Assembly (NCBI RefSeq): GCF_003473485.1 | Contig: NC_053044.1 | Coordinates: forward strand, 35,344,091-35,408,090 | Direction of reading: 5' to 3' | DNA length: 64,000 bases | Source of the DNA: Medicago truncatula | Taxonomy: Eukaryota > Streptophyta > Magnoliopsida > Fabales > Fabaceae | Shown: piece by piece, positions 24,010 to 37,227 of the stretch | Position numbering within the stretch: the stretch's first letter is position 1 | Layout: each line of letters starts with the position of its first letter | The notes under the pieces: generated by a model | The model's input: the letters and a program-made list of their open reading frames with translations, nothing else | The model's database searches: none | Told to the model about the DNA's origin: nothing | Translations under genes and position numbers: made by a program

Positions 24010-25920
24010 TGAAAGAGAATTTATTATTAAAATTTCTCTTGCTACCTCCAATCACATTAAGATCATTAAAGCCTACTGCACCGCCATCTTCAATCGTCAA
24101 GCAGATGTTGTCAATTTTTTGAAAATTATATATATATATATGCATATGTTAGTATTTGGGTAATAAATTCTCGTGAACTTAGCTCACCTAATAAGGATAA
24201 ATCGAAGTATCCGATTAAAAAAGCTTATTAATAATATTTAAGATTGAGGAAGTATAGTTTAATATTTTTTTAAGAAGGAGAAAAAGTAGTTTAATTAAAA
24301 GGTACTCACTGAGATTATTATATAATCTTCAACTAGTAGTTGACACTGCACATTGTTTGAGAATCTCATTATTATAGGCTTCAAATAGTCTTTGCTCACT
24401 TCGTCTATAGACGTAAATTTTTTGCCACCACCCCAACAAACATGTTAGAAGTTTTGTCTTTTTTTGTGTAAAACTTCCTTTCGAATTTAATTCCTTGTTT
24501 ATCTAAAATATTAATTAATATTTGATCAACAACCACTATGAACTGAAAATGTTATAGTAAATAAATGAAACAATGAAATTGATATATAATAAGGTTCCTT
24601 ATAATTAATTAATTTATAAGATTTTTGCTCTCCGGATCGACAAGAACTTTATGATCTTTAGAATTGAAGGCTGAAAGAGTGGTTCCAGAATCAAATATAA
24701 GCTGAAGATCCTTGATGAAAGTAAGTTTTTCATCGAAAATCAGATTTGCCGGTTCTGAGAAATAGCGTCCTTCTAGGTCAATTTTTGTATTTCTACGTAA
24801 ACAAACAAATTAAATTGATCATTTACTTACTTTGGAGGACTCTGCATAGGCATCCAAGTAATCTCTGAAGGAGGTTTAATTTGGGAATGAAGTTATTACC
24901 CTCCTTGTCCTTCTTTCCCACTAAAACAATGACCTACCACATTTTTAATCAAGCCTTTAGATTTAAGCTGGGACAATATGCTGGTCTCACCATGCCCAAG
25001 CCCAAGAATCCCTTTTGAGATAGGTTTAGGTTTTTTATCAGTAACCTTCAAAATATTTGTACACCTGCCATATTAATTGCAGCACACAAACTATAGTCAA
25101 AATAAAAAATATTTCCTCCATTCTAAATATAACACACATTTGGATTAATGTATCTGGTCCAAACTTTTGTTGACTAATTATGTCTTTTATGTTTAGGACC
25201 AGAGCGAGTAGTTAACACAAATCTAACCAATTAATCTTAGGTGACTCCCGAATGCCAGCTTAGGACGCTGTAAAGTGCGATCAGAGCTTTCTAAGGGAAT
25301 GTTGTCTTGTACTAGGAAACCCTTAGTTTGAAGACCGTCTACATATATAGCCAGTTTTATCCGCACATAACTTCTTGCAGGGTTTATTCATACCTGCATC
25401 AACACAAGGAAGTTTATCTTTTTTTCTGGAATGCAACACACAAGGGGTCCCCACATTGCACAAAGTTATTGTGGAGTTTATAAAGTTTATACTTATCCTG
25501 CAAAATTAACCAACAAAGATCAGCATATAGTACTAGTTAATTATTAGAATGTAATTTTATCAAACATGATTAATTATTATACCCAAGTGAGATCACTACC
25601 CGTGTCAATAAAAACGTCGAAAGACTGTCCGGGATAGCCAATTTTGAGGGACACCGTGTAACCCCCTACAATGCTAATTTTGAGGGGATCATAAAAAAAT
25701 GAGTTAGTCATAAGTTTTGGAATGAAAATGTTGAGGAAGAAATATGAGGATACATAAATGGCATTGATGGCCTACCCGTTAGGTGACACAAACTGTTTTG
25801 TAAGGGGTAAAACAGTAGAAGCAATGAGATTATGAAATGATAATTCTGGGATGGGGAGATTATAGAAACAAGTAGAAGAAGGAGGAGTGTAACTATTGGA
25901 ATTCCCATGTTGATTTTCAT
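24010..25920 (-). pseudogene. Aspartic protease (pepsin A1 family, nepenthesin/Asp1-like), decayed
   Basis: In minus-strand order the pieces are as follows. ATG at 25920 opens MKINMGIPIVTLLLLLLVSI, a signal peptide. The first catalytic motif FIDTGSDLTW is at 25583-25612 and ends in a GTATAA donor. Next come CGDPLCVAFQ (25430-25470), GFLVQDNIPLE and LAFG (25240-25350), GILGLGHGETSILSQL and VVGHCFSG (24900-25020), WMPM (near 24845), the second catalytic segment LIFDSGTTLSAF (near 24700), a Trp/Lys segment near 24400, and NICLTIEDGG...NVIGG (near 24070). This is the order of plant Asp1-type proteases, which are secreted. Two consecutive in-frame stops follow HCFSGKEGQGG, and the signal-peptide frame ends before the first catalytic exon unless an intron intervenes. 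Both catalytic aspartates survive, but the gene looks inactive. Confidence 0.8.
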
Positions 25921-26004
25921 ATTCTTCACAATGTTTTTAAAAATCAAATGAAATATGAATGCAATGGTTCTTGTAATGTGGTAAACACAAGAGGATGTCT
26001 TATG

Positions 26005-26012
26005 CTTATATA
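26005..26012 (-). promoter_or_regulatory. Relict TATA box of the aspartic protease gene
   Basis: TATATAAG on the minus strand lies about 85 bp before the signal-peptide ATG at 25920, a typical position. It suggests this copy once carried its own promoter. Confidence 0.45.
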
Positions 26013-26019
26013 GAGACTG

Positions 26020-29000
26020 AAATAAAACTCTTAAGAGAAAAAGTTCATACCAAATTAATTCATAATACTTTTACATTGACTTTAAACAAGCTACCCCCGG
26101 TACCGTTTTTAAACTACGTCCATCGAAAGTTTTTTGATACATACTAAAAATAATTATTACATGAGATAGTAATTTTATAAAATGATTTATATTTTAAAAA
26201 ATTATAAGTTATTAAGAGTAATGCATATAATATTAATTTATATTAAGATTAAATAAAAAAAATTAGTATTGCTTAAGAACACAAAATGACAATCCATTTA
26301 ATATAAAAATATTACTTTTTTTTAACGTTAAAAAAAATACTTTTTAACTGACAGAGTTAAATTTTACCAAATAAGTCAACTAGATATTTTCTGGTACAGT
26401 TTGGATCAATTATGAATCAAAAAATTATCGGATCCAAAAATTTAAACACACATGTAGTTCAGTTTGAATAACTTCTAATGAGATATCTGATTCAATTTAT
26501 GCAAGTTAGTTTGGATCGATCGTTTGATATCCAAATAACAATTTTTTGATCTATTAAAAATTATATCATAAAGACACTATAAAATCATTTGTTTGTTGTC
26601 AAATATAATCTATATATAATATATTAAAAATAACAGTCATGAATGAAAATAGTCGATTATGATTTAAACACATGAAATAGTTTAAAAAATGCATTAAATT
26701 TATCTTGCCCATTTCTTTGTTTGGACATCGACTAATTTGCTTTTATTCGTTTATTTGGTCAATTGTATAGTTTTGAAGTCCTTTTCGGATACACCTTGTA
26801 CTATTGAGATCCTCTTTTGGTCATAATATATATCTCATTTTTGCTTGTTAAAAAAATAATCTAATAAATATTATTGAAAAATTAAAAACTAACAAACAAT
26901 GATTAAATATCATATGAGAGTGACACTTACATGAAACAATTAACATACATCAAATATGATTATCTTTGTTGTGCAGAAAGAAAAAAAAAAAAAAAAAGAA
27001 GATTATCCTTGTACAAGTTTATAGAGAAATTTTAGAGGTTGTATGCATTTTTTTTAAGAGGTTCTATCTATGCATTAATTAACGATGATACATACATATA
27101 TATCCTTACTGCCTAAGCTTAATGCCCTTTGCTTTTCACAGTATCCACCTTCAGAAAGGGCTTACCGAGTGATGAAGAAAGAGCCTTTTTTAAAACTATA
27201 TTTATTTTGAGACAGTATTTAGAAATATATGAAACAACAATTTAGTAAAATTAAATATAACATAGTATATGTGATGTGGCGGCAAAGACGATGCATCATA
27301 TAGTATATGCATGGCTAGAAAGAGAAATAGTGATCACGGACTATACCATAACGATACAATTTCCATCTCATTAATTAATACAAATTAATAACCTGTACGA
27401 ATACTAATCTCTTTTCCTAAAAAAAGAAAATACAACTAGCTCACGGCATGGCAAGTCAAAAGTTATAATTTGTTGGATTGGCAATACAGTCCTCCCCACT
27501 ATGTTAAGTTAAGATCCATTATCTTAAATTTATAATTAAAGAGTAATTATTCGGTCGCAAAAATGTGGATTTTTTTATAATAAGATTCCATTGATATTTA
27601 AAGGAGTTTGACAAATTACAGGGTTCTCATAAGATTATATCAGATTCATCTAAGTCTCAACCATAAAGAGATTAGTTACTCATAGCTAAAGTACAAAATA
27701 ACTAACATAAAAACAAGGATTCATACATGTATTGGATGATTGACTATGAGTTTTGATGGTTGCCCACCAGATCTGCAAAGCTCATGCTCCAAAATATGCC
27801 TTAGGTCTCAAAATTCATGAACCTTTATTCTGAAAACGGACTTTTCATTATATAGACCTGTGAAAATCGGCCCTAGAGCTATAAAAATCGGTGCCCGAAA
27901 CTCATTAAGTCACAAAAATACGTGCCCAGTCTTATGAAATCGGCGCCCAAATGTGCATATTCGGTGGTCGAAAAATGTTGTAAGCAAAAGGTATCATGTG
28001 TTCGGAAAATAGGTGACTGAATTGAGACTTCCTAGAATTCTGAATTTCATCCTTTTTTTGTGCTTTCAGCTCCCATGAACATGATGAATTACCCTTAAAA
28101 TTACATAAAAGATGTCTACTAAAAGAGTAATGATAGTGTCATAAGGCCTCGTAGGAGGTCATATTTATGACTTGTTGTCATCATTTGAATTATGCTCTTT
28201 ATTTCTTCTTCCAAAAAATTGGTAACCATTGTTTAAACTCATCATACACATGCAACTGTGATGTTCTAAGTTCGAACTCAAGTGAAGATATCTAAACACA
28301 TGACATATAATTTATAAATTCAGAAAACATTTTATATATGTGACAAATAATATAGAAAATTATTTAGAAAAACAAATAATATTCAGAAAACATTTTAAAA
28401 TCTTTGAACGGCCTAATATTTTACTTGTAAATAATATTGGGAAAATATATTGTCAATTTAATCAATGTTTACAAATATTGTGTATTGAACTCTTAATTAA
28501 TTTTTCCAAAAATAATTAATTTTATTATCACTTTACTTTTATGAGGAATAAAAGTCTTTCATTAAACTTATTGGCAAGACTAGACTACACACCTTAAATT
28601 TTATTTCTTTTTACTTTCGTCAAGAGAGATATGAAGAATTCTTAACAATACGTACTTACAAGACATCATCTATATTTATTTTAATTCCTAATCATTAATA
28701 AGAGTATGACGATTTTTTTTTATTTTTTATTTTAAAAGGAAATAAATAAACTGAAACGAAAACAGAATGAAAAAAAAAAATGTGACATATTCAATTTTTA
28801 ATTTAAGGTTGTTGACTACCGAAACTATTTGTCCTATTCCATTATCACATGTGATAGGAAGAATTATTGTTTGCCTCGAAAGAAAAATGTGAAGAGTTAT
28901 TGGATCACAAATGCAAACTATATAAGTTTTGTTGACAACGTATTAAAGATACACTCAACAAAAATGGCGAGTTGATTATTAATAGAGAAAATGTAGAAAT

Positions 29001-29110
29001 AACTCCACATACAAATATTTATTGAATTTCTATTATCATATATAGAATGTTAATTCTTTTGGTGAGGAATACAATTTATTTAAGGCTAGTACAATACAAC
29101 ATGTGTATTT
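26020..29110. other. Intergenic AT-rich DNA, no gene seen
   Basis: No protein-like frame or clear element ends were found. At about 27870-27975 a motif close to AAATCGGYGCCC recurs three times at irregular spacing, probably a remnant of an unidentified repeat. Confidence 0.45.
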
Positions 29111-29113
29111 ATT

Positions 29114-29576
29114 TTAGGGTTAAATATATTTTTATTCTTATAAATATACCAACTTTTCGTTTTAGTCTCTAAAAAATTTTCCATCTTCACTTTTGGTCCC
29201 TCTTTTAAAATAAACTCATATGTAAGATTTATATTTTTGAATAAAATTTTGCATAAAAATTCATAATATTATAAGAATCTCTACAAAAAAAAAATAGAAT
29301 TTTTTAACAAAACATGAATTTAATATAAATTTTTATATGTTTTATGATTAAAAATTCATAATTAATTTATGTTTTGTTAAAAAATTCAAATTTTTTTGGG
29401 AATTTTTTTTACAATATTCTACATAATTTCATTAAAAAATACAAAAATTAACTTAAAAATAGGGACCAAAAGTAGTGATTGAAAATTTTATAGAGACTAA
29501 AAGTTGAAGGAAAATTTTAAAGAGACTAAAACGAAAAGTTGATATATTTATAGATACCAAAAACATATTTAATCTC
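29114..29576. mobile_element. Palindromic MITE-like element, about 460 bp
   Basis: The left end AGGGTTAAATATATTTTTAT and right end ATATTTAATCTCT are inverted copies. The arms continue through ACTTTTCGTTTTAGTCTCT and its complement. The A/T-rich centre is itself largely self-complementary (ATTTTTTAACAAAACATGAA against its inverse further right). No coding sequence is present. Confidence 0.7.
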
Positions 29577-29639
29577 TTATTTTATTCAATCTTGCCAATT
29601 GCCATCATCCATATCCTCCCTTTTAAGCATCAATCAATC

Positions 29640-31060
29640 AACGATTTGGGAGGTTTATCACAAATTGTTATTAGGGACCCATCTGATCTGTCTTTTTTGG
29701 TTGTCAAAAATCATTATCTTATCGAGCATAGAGACAGCTGATGACACCAAAACAAATTGTTATTACAATCAAAGTAATAATCATTACAAATAAAAAGAGA
29801 AAAAAATTCTTTACTACCTCCAATCACATTAATATAACCGCCATGTACACTGCTATCTTCGATTGCCAAGCATATGTTTCCATTTCTCTGAAAAATAAGC
29901 TAGCATGTTAGTAACTTGGTATATAATTATTTAATTAGAGGATCATAAAATCAAAGGTAGCTTAATAAAAAGGTGCTCATTAAAGGTGTGTTTGATTTAA
30001 AAGAGAAGTTGTGAAGAGAGAAATAGGTAAGAGAGAGTATGAAAAGAGAGAAAAAAGTGAGAAATAGAGTAGATTTTATGGGCTGTTTGGTAGAGGAGAA
30101 AGATAAAAGAAATAGAGAAGAGAGAAGTGTTGATAATATCAAGAAGTACGAAAATACCCTTGAGATAAAAAAAATTCACATAAAAATGATTTAATTAGTT
30201 ATATCATTTGATTTAATTATGAGTAGTTTAAATAATTAGAATAATTAAACTAATTGATATATTACTTAATGAATAAATAAATTGTTAATTAAAATAAATA
30301 ATTTAATTATTTCTATTATAAATTAATTTGACTAATTAAATATTATAATTTATTAGACAACCTCAACAACTTTCCTTTCCTAAAAATGAAATCCACGAGT
30401 AAAAAAATATAGACTACTCATCTCTAATTTAATTAATTAATTGATCACTCACAACATACAACAACCCATTTAGTCGTTCTATTGTACCTCCTCATTCCAT
30501 TACGGAAAATATTAATTAAAAAACTGAGATTTGATTCAAAAGAATTTGAAAAACTAAGATTGAATGTGATAATAATACTAGGTAGGAGACAAGGGTTTAG
30601 TGGGAATAACATCCAAAAATTGCCTCTCTTCCCTGTTTCTTCGCACATGAGAGAAGAAGAAAAAACATGTGGGATCCATAGTACTTTTATCTGTCTCCCC
30701 CATTTCTCTTCTGCACCAAACGATAGAAAAACCATTCTTCTCTCCTTATTCTCTCCCCTCTACTTCTCTCTTCCCTATTTCATGCCTACCAAACAGAGTG
30801 TAAGGTTATATAAAGTTCAAGTGGTAGTTGAAAGTGCACATTGTTTGGGAAGTCCAATATCATAGGCTTCAAATACCCTTTGCTCACTTCGTCTATAGAC
30901 TTAAATGGTTTGTCACCCTTCCAACAATTTAGACCGTCTTCCTTAATAGGTGTAAACTTTCTTCCTTTAAAATTCAATTCAATGTGTATCTGAAATATTA
31001 ATTAATATTTGATCAACAACCACTATATATGAACTGGAAACGTTGGTAAATAAATAATTT
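29640..31060 (-). pseudogene. Second, 3'-only copy of the aspartic protease gene
   Basis: On the minus strand, 30786-30977 encodes GLNCWKGDKPFKSIDEVSKG and LKPMILDFPNNVHFQLPLE, the region after the second catalytic aspartate in Asp1-type proteases. After an inserted element (29984-30808) the last exon follows near 29815-29890 as NGNICLAIEDSS and NVIGG. The flanks match those of the copy at 24010-25920: TATAGACTTAAATGG near 30894 and GGTTGTCAAAAATC near 29699. No catalytic exon is present, so this is a partial duplication. Confidence 0.75.
29984..30808. mobile_element. Non-autonomous DNA element inserted in the protease copy
   Basis: The left boundary region reads AGGTGTGTTTGATTTAAAAG and the right end, inverted, AACCTTACACTCTGTTTGGT. 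Both ends carry GTTTG(A/G)T followed by purine-rich GAGAGAAG runs that pair with C/T-rich runs on the right. The paralogous copy near 24310 lacks this 825-bp insert, which defines its limits. It encodes no transposase. The superfamily is uncertain, perhaps hAT or PIF. Confidence 0.6.
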
Positions 31061-31240
31061 AAGATGAAGTTATGATATATGTTAGTCTATATATATATTT
31101 TTTTAAGATGCTTGTATTATCTCTATTAATAAATAAAAAATAACATTTTATTATTGATTTCTCATCGACCATAAATTAAAAAAATATTAATCATCAAGTT
31201 AAGAAAGAAACTACCAATCTGAAGTCATAAGTTTACGCCA

Positions 31241-33170
31241 CTTTTTTTTTTCTTCTGAAGAAGCCAAAATGAGATTAATAATCACCAGGAGCAACTCATC
31301 TTGCACAAGGTGTGCAAAGAGAATCACTCCTCAAAAGAATACAAAATCTAGTTGTATGGTGTCAGACAAAACAACCACAAAAAGAAGAAAAAAAACATTA
31401 CTCCATAACACTCATACAAATTAAAGGGTGCCGCCACGAGTCATTATAACTAAAATTAGCCTATTAGCTTTTACCCAAGAAAAAGACACAAACTTCACTT
31501 TATCTAAAAGTTGTGTCAAATCTTGTGCTTGAGTTGCAAAGTTTGACTAAGTAATAATGTCATACTCAAACTATTTACAACTCTAATAATGTCATACTCA
31601 AACTCTTTACAACCCAAGTGATACACTTATCTTTTCTTTAGACAATTCGCATTTTCTTTTTAAACTTGATTTAATTCTTTTAAAAAAATTATTTGCAAAA
31701 AGAAAGAGTCATAATTGGTAATAACATGACATTTTTAAATTTGGTTAAATATATATATATATATATATATATTCAAGATTTAAACTGTGATTAGACAAAA
31801 ACATGATTTGATTTGATATATTTATAAGTACATAACAACGTTTTTTGTGTGTAGAATAAGTTATTTCTCAAAAATGTCTTGTGTCAGTTAGGTGGTAAGG
31901 TGTTCGTCGTTTGCGTTTTATGAGTTTAATTTTGCTTTATTGGGTAAACAATTTTTTTTTTGAAAAAATTGGGTAAACAATTTTGGTGGTTGGAAACAGG
32001 TCCATAGGAATTATCGTTTCAAGTGCTTTGTCAAAAATTTGTTGTGATAGATGAGGACTTTTGTTTGGTGAAAGGACTTTCTCTACATTCAAGATGGTGC
32101 ACAAAAGGTTAAAATAATTGGCAGTAAACAATCAAATAAGTATCTGACTTTGTAGGTTGTTTTTAAATAGGTTCCTGATTTTTTTAATATTTTAAAAAGA
32201 TCTCTAGGGTGCGTTTGATTTGCTAAAAAATGAAGGACATGACAGAACAACTCCAGTTGTCCAGTGTTTGATTTGTAAAACTGTTTCAGGTACAGGACAA
32301 ACTGGAGGCAAGAGACACGACAAAAACTGATATTTTTGTGCCTCAGCAAACCACAGCACAACTTTTTGTCCCACGTACAAGTTGTCTAAAATATCAAAAT
32401 AGCATTTTGTCCCCCAAAAATCGTATAAAACAAAAAATTATTCAATGTCATAAAAATTTGTCCTGTGTTGTTCTCCCTTGTATTGTGCTGTTCTTTCTTG
32501 TACTGTTCTGTACTGTACTTGCTATTTTGCAAACCAAACACACCCGTCTATCAAATTTTAGTTATATTACTCTTTCAATAAACATGCTAGGGGTCAAATC
32601 TGCCAAATTTTAGTTATATTACTCTTTCAATAAATATGATAGGGACTGAATTGATAGTAACTTGTTAAATATAAGGACTAACTTGATAGTTTAATAGAGT
32701 TGTGAACCTCTTTGAAATACTTACAATTTTAGGGATCTATTTGAATGTGTTCTACAAAATCAAAGATTAAGTTGGCGGTTTACTCAAATAATTGGTTTTC
32801 ATATGAATTATTCAAGATTGTCGAGAATGGTAAGGATACTTTGCTCTTGCTTGACTCTATGGCAAGGATACTTTGCTCTGGCTTGACTCTTGGGTAGATG
32901 GAAGTCTCTGTGTGATAGGTTTAGTAGGTTATTCGATTTGGTGCAAATAAACAGATTTTGGTAGCAAATATGTATAGGGATGCTTTGGTGTTGCGGGTGA
33001 GGGTTGGGGTTGAGGAGAGAGTTATTTCGATGGGAGAAGGAGTTGGTAGCGGAGTCTTTCTTTGCTTGGTAACTTTTATTTGTAGGATAATGTGGATAAT
33101 AGATGAGGTTGAAAGATAGTTACAGTATTTAACGAAGAATTTGGTAGAAAAGTGCCTCTCTTTCTTTCTT
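31241..33170. repeat. Duplicated transposon-derived segment, copy 1
   Basis: The left part (31241-31470) begins with poly-T and GCCAAAATGAGATTAATAAT, similar to the 3' end of the LINE at 23497, so it is a minus-strand LINE tail. From about 31345 the sequence matches 37228-38640 with about 90% or more identity by eye, except for an extra 339-bp MITE at 32207. Near 32815-33110 the plus strand reads as a broken LINE frame (NGKDTL, then RFSRLFDL). A 52-bp tandem repeat starts at 32552. No functional gene is seen. Confidence 0.7.
32207..32545. mobile_element. hAT-type MITE, 339 bp, absent from the paralogous copy
   Basis: The ends GGGTGCGTTTGATTTGC and GCAAACCAAACACACCC are inverted with two mismatches. 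The duplicated segment lacks this element at the matching place near 38080, so it inserted after the duplication. The internal sequence repeats TGTTCTGTACTGT-like words and has no frame of interest. Confidence 0.75.
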
Positions 33171-33692
33171 TGGATCCGGATCCTCTCAATCAGTATTTTC
33201 TCTCAATCCTCTCAATATATTCAAACATTTCTTTGAAAAAAAAAGTCAAACATTAATTTAATCTAACGGAGATGAAAAATTGAAGGAACAAATTATTAAA
33301 ACAAACATATTCCACAAAATAGAACACAATCCTAATAGCGCATAGAACCGTTCTAACGTCGACGTGTCTTTTCTGTGTGTATCTTCTCTCTTTTATTTTT
33401 ATTGATTTTTTTAGAGTTGTTATGTCTTCTTTCGATGTATATCTGCAATGCCCACTAACCAATTTCTCCTTCAACTTATTTTACACAACTATAGTCTTGT
33501 GATATCACCGACACGTACAAATCATTTGAGTTAAGAGGCCAACATCACGCTGAACAAGTTATTTCAAATTTACGGTTAACTTGATTACAGGGAAAATATT
33601 ATTTTGGATGCATGAAGTGTTTGTATTTTGGAAGCAGGGAGGAGGACAACTGATAGCATTCAACAAACCTTTTGTTTGCCAATGATATTCAC
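33171..33692. other. Spacer without a recognisable gene
   Basis: AT-rich DNA starting with TGGATCCGGATCCTC. Only one short chance frame is present on the minus strand. Confidence 0.45.
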
Positions 33693-34706
33693 CAGGGCCG
33701 TTCCTAGCGTTTAAGGGGCCTTAGACATAGTTTGAAAAAATGGGCCCTTACATAATACATCATAACTTTTTTAGTTTCTTGTTATGATTTTACTAACGCT
33801 TCATTTTTTTTTCTTCGCTTTTCACTATAAGATAAAAGCTTTTTTAGGCAACATCTTCAAATAAATCAAATACTCCATAGAAACCAAAACTAAACAAAAT
33901 ACCATAGGATTAGAGAACAATAGCTTCTCCGAAGTAAACTGAAATTTTAGCACCTAAATAGTCGACACTGAATTTTTGACATCTAATGATAGTAAAACCA
34001 AAAAAATAAAAGTATATCAACACGTAATTAATTAAATTTTAGACATTTGGATACAAAATTCTCCAATGCTAAACACATAACAACAATAATACTTGATAAA
34101 CAAAATTAGTGTTAAATTTTTTAGAGTAATCTAAGATACAATAACTCATTTGTTATACTACAAATAAATCATCCATCTTTTTATATGCTATAAGTACCAA
34201 GTTTATATTACTATATTGATATAATTAATTTATTTTAGATACTTTCAAGGCAAGATTAAGATTAATTTCTCTAGTATGCCCATTTTCAACTAAAATATAA
34301 TTTATTTTGTTATGAGAATTTTCCCAATTTTCTGGATAATAAATATCACATATATTTTTAATATTAGTAAGACACATTATTAGGAACAAAGGGCCCCAAA
34401 AAATATAAAAAAAATTCTTGGCACATTATTAGAAAGAAAGGGCCAATTTTTTTTGGGAGGGTGTATATAGAAAGCTTTTTTTCATATGGGGTATATATAG
34501 CAAATTGCATCAAAAAGGCCAGAACAATAACAGACTGCAGCCCAGCTTTTCATATCAATTTTCGGGCCTGCCAATATTTGACTATATAAACCACCATAAA
34601 ACCAATTCTTACTATATACACCCCCACCAATAAAAAAATTTAGGGCCCCCTACCGGCATGGGCCCTAGGCCGTCGCACTCGTGGCCTATGCCTAGGGCCG
34701 GCCCTG
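33693..34706. mobile_element. Non-autonomous hAT-like element with 8-bp target site duplication
   Basis: The element begins CAGGGCCGTTCCTAG and ends, inverted, CAGGGCCGGCCCTAGG. It is flanked by perfect direct repeats ATATTCAC at 33685-33692 and 34707-34714. An 8-bp duplication and CAGGG-type ends are typical of hAT transposons. The 1014-bp interior is AT-rich without transposase. Confidence 0.85.
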
Positions 34707-34832
34707 ATATTCACGACATATACATAATCACATGCGTAACAGGATAAAGAAAGAAATCTAAAATTGAGAGACGAAAGGGAGTAGTGCTCATGTAGCAAAA
34801 GCTGAGACGGTGAAAACAAAGTCAAAGTAAAC

Positions 34833-36886
34833 TAGTGTATGAATTCGTCCTTGGATTTTTACGGGTCGGTCAAATTCATCCCTTAATTATGCGAAATATC
34901 AATTTAGTACTTGAATTTGCTAAATGTCAATCAAGTTAGTCCTTTGTTCAAACAGAGCGTTAACGGGGCCGACGTGGCCATTAACCTCTCACGTGTCAGA
35001 CGCCACGTAGGCAATGACTAATTTTGCTGATAATAACAAATATTTCAAAGAACTAAATTGATTGCTTTGCAGAACATGTTTTGACTTTCTTCCCAAACGA
35101 CTCTTTTCTTCCCCAATGACTCTTTCTTCCATAGTTGTATAAAATTGGAACTCTAATTACACAATCTGCAATCTACACTCTAAAATCACCAAAATTTCCT
35201 CCAATAATAAGTGGTTCAGTTCTTCCCCAATTGAAAAAACTTCAAACCCTAATTTTTTCGTATTGAATTTGAAAGCCAAAATCCTCAAAATTTCTTGAAG
35301 CAAGACTATTGAAATTGAATCTAAAATGACGGGGGTGGGAATATGGGAAAAAACAGTTATGAAAGTCGAGCTTCATCTTCAAGATCCAAGTTTAATGGTT
35401 GAAAAGAGGTTGAAGATGATTCAGAAATGTAACCTCTCTGTAATAATATTTCCATCAAATTAGTCCCTAAATTATTTCTCTATCTATCAAATAGATTCAT
35501 ACGTTATATTAAAAATCCATCAAATAAGTCCCTGAATTGTTTAATCAGATATCAAATTGATCGTTGAAGCATATATGTACAAAATTAAGTAAAAAAGCTA
35601 GAACACACAAATTGAAATTGAAATTGAAATATTACATAAGTAAAAGTCATGGGTCATAAGTCATAAGTCTGAGAAATTACATAGGTAAAGCAACCAAACT
35701 ATGGGGCATTAACAAGTCATAAGTCTTAAATAAAGATAAGCAAAAAGAAACTCAACTATGAGGCATAATTCTAATTAGCCTAAATATTACAAATTCAAAA
35801 CAACTTTTAAACTCCACGAAGCATCACTTCTTTGGAAATCCGGAAGTTGGTATAAACTCCATGAATTTAGTAGGTTGAGTCGAACCGGGTGGACCATAGG
35901 TTGGATATGGAACCCTAATTATGCCAGCAGAAGTTGGATGAGCTGGTGCAGGACCTCTCATTGGTGTTTGCTTAGGCCTATCAGCTGAAAGAAACGGACC
36001 TCTAAGGTCATACATCCTTGGTGCAACAACCTGAAATTGAAAATTCAATCAAATTAGTCCCTAAAATTATAACATACTCAATCATATCAGTCCTTCAATT
36101 AATAAACTAATTGCCAAATCGATCCTTAAAATTTAAGAGTCATACATGTCCAGCATTTGTAACAAAATTTCCTGCAGTTTCTGCATTTCCATGCACAACA
36201 TTTTATGGCACAAAGTTAGGAGCATTTTTTGACACAACATTTTCAGCATTTTCAGGCACAACCTCCAAACAAAATAACTGTCTAAAAAACACAACAAATA
36301 CAAACAAAGAACAAAGCAAGCATTAACGATCACATAAATAATAAAAACAAAATGATAAAAATTTAAAACAAAAAAACGGACAAAAAAAGGGTGAATACGA
36401 ACACATAAACTTGATAAACTAGAGGAAAGGTGTTACCTTTAGCCACAGCCGAACACAGAAACTTCAAAACCGCGAGAATCGCCGGAGATGACGATGATTT
36501 TATAGAGGTGGGAATGGAGAAAGTTTTAGCGGGAAGGAGAATGTTCAATGACGTTTTTGATATTTTTGAGTGAAATGTGAGGAAGGAGGTATGAGTAATA
36601 CAAGGGAAAAATTGGAATAACATAAAAAATTAAACTGAAAAGTGAAAACTGGAATTTTTCCACTATCCATCAAATTAGTCCTTGAACATATGGCTTCCTT
36701 TTTGCCACGTGTACAAGACAACACAGCATGCAAGGCGACAAATCAGCATGGCTAACGGAGCACTTGGACGGAGGGACCTTTTTGATAGACATCTGACAAA
36801 TTCAGGGACTAAGTTGATATTTCGCATAATTGATGGTTGAATTTGACCGATCCGTGAAAATTCAAGGACGAATTTGATGGTTCACT
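34833..36886 (-). mobile_element. Long-TIR element (Mutator-like), about 2 kb, with coding remnants
   Basis: The terminal arms of about 130-160 bp are inverted copies. ATGCGAAATATCAATTTAGT near 34890 matches the inverse of ACTAAGTTGATATTTCGCAT near 36808, and GAATTCGTCCTTGGATTTTT near 34841 matches its inverse near 36865. On the minus strand two exon-like pieces join in phase: one at 36146 to about 36290, ending NFVTNAGH at a GTATGA donor, and one at 35824-36030, after TTTTCAG, encoding a Pro-rich tail that ends KFMEFIPTSGFPKK. The first piece has an in-frame stop. The tail may be the C-terminus of a MULE transposase or a captured host gene. No target duplication was found. Confidence 0.6.
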
Positions 36887-36988
36887 CCTTTTTTAATTGT
36901 TTCACGTGTTTTGTCCTTCAACCATCGAATTGATCCAAGGCCTGTGAATAGTGCAGGAGAGATTGAAGGAGAGAACACTGCGGAAGAG

Positions 36989-37085
36989 GATCCATGTGCT
37001 CTTTTGTGCAGTCATGTGGAAAACATGTTCCCTTGATGGTTTTCTTGCACACTCGAAGATTGTTGAATAATCCACAAAATCTAAT
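36989..37085. repeat. Direct repeat flanking a duplicated segment; holds the empty site of the element at 38714
   Basis: GCTCTTTTGTGCAGTCATGT near 36999 occurs again near 38650. The left copy continues uninterrupted through CTCGAAGATTGTTGAATAAT, whereas the right copy is split by a 976-bp insertion at the matching place. The pair brackets the segment 37228-38640. Confidence 0.75.
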
Positions 37086-37227
37086 CTTACTTTATTATGG
37101 ACTCTTGTATATGTGCGTGTGATTTTGTTTAAAGGATTTATATGCGTTTTTCTATTTTTTTTTATTTTTGGGTAAAAACACACACAACCATCATTTTCAC
37201 ATTTGTATCATTAGACGGTTCGTATTT

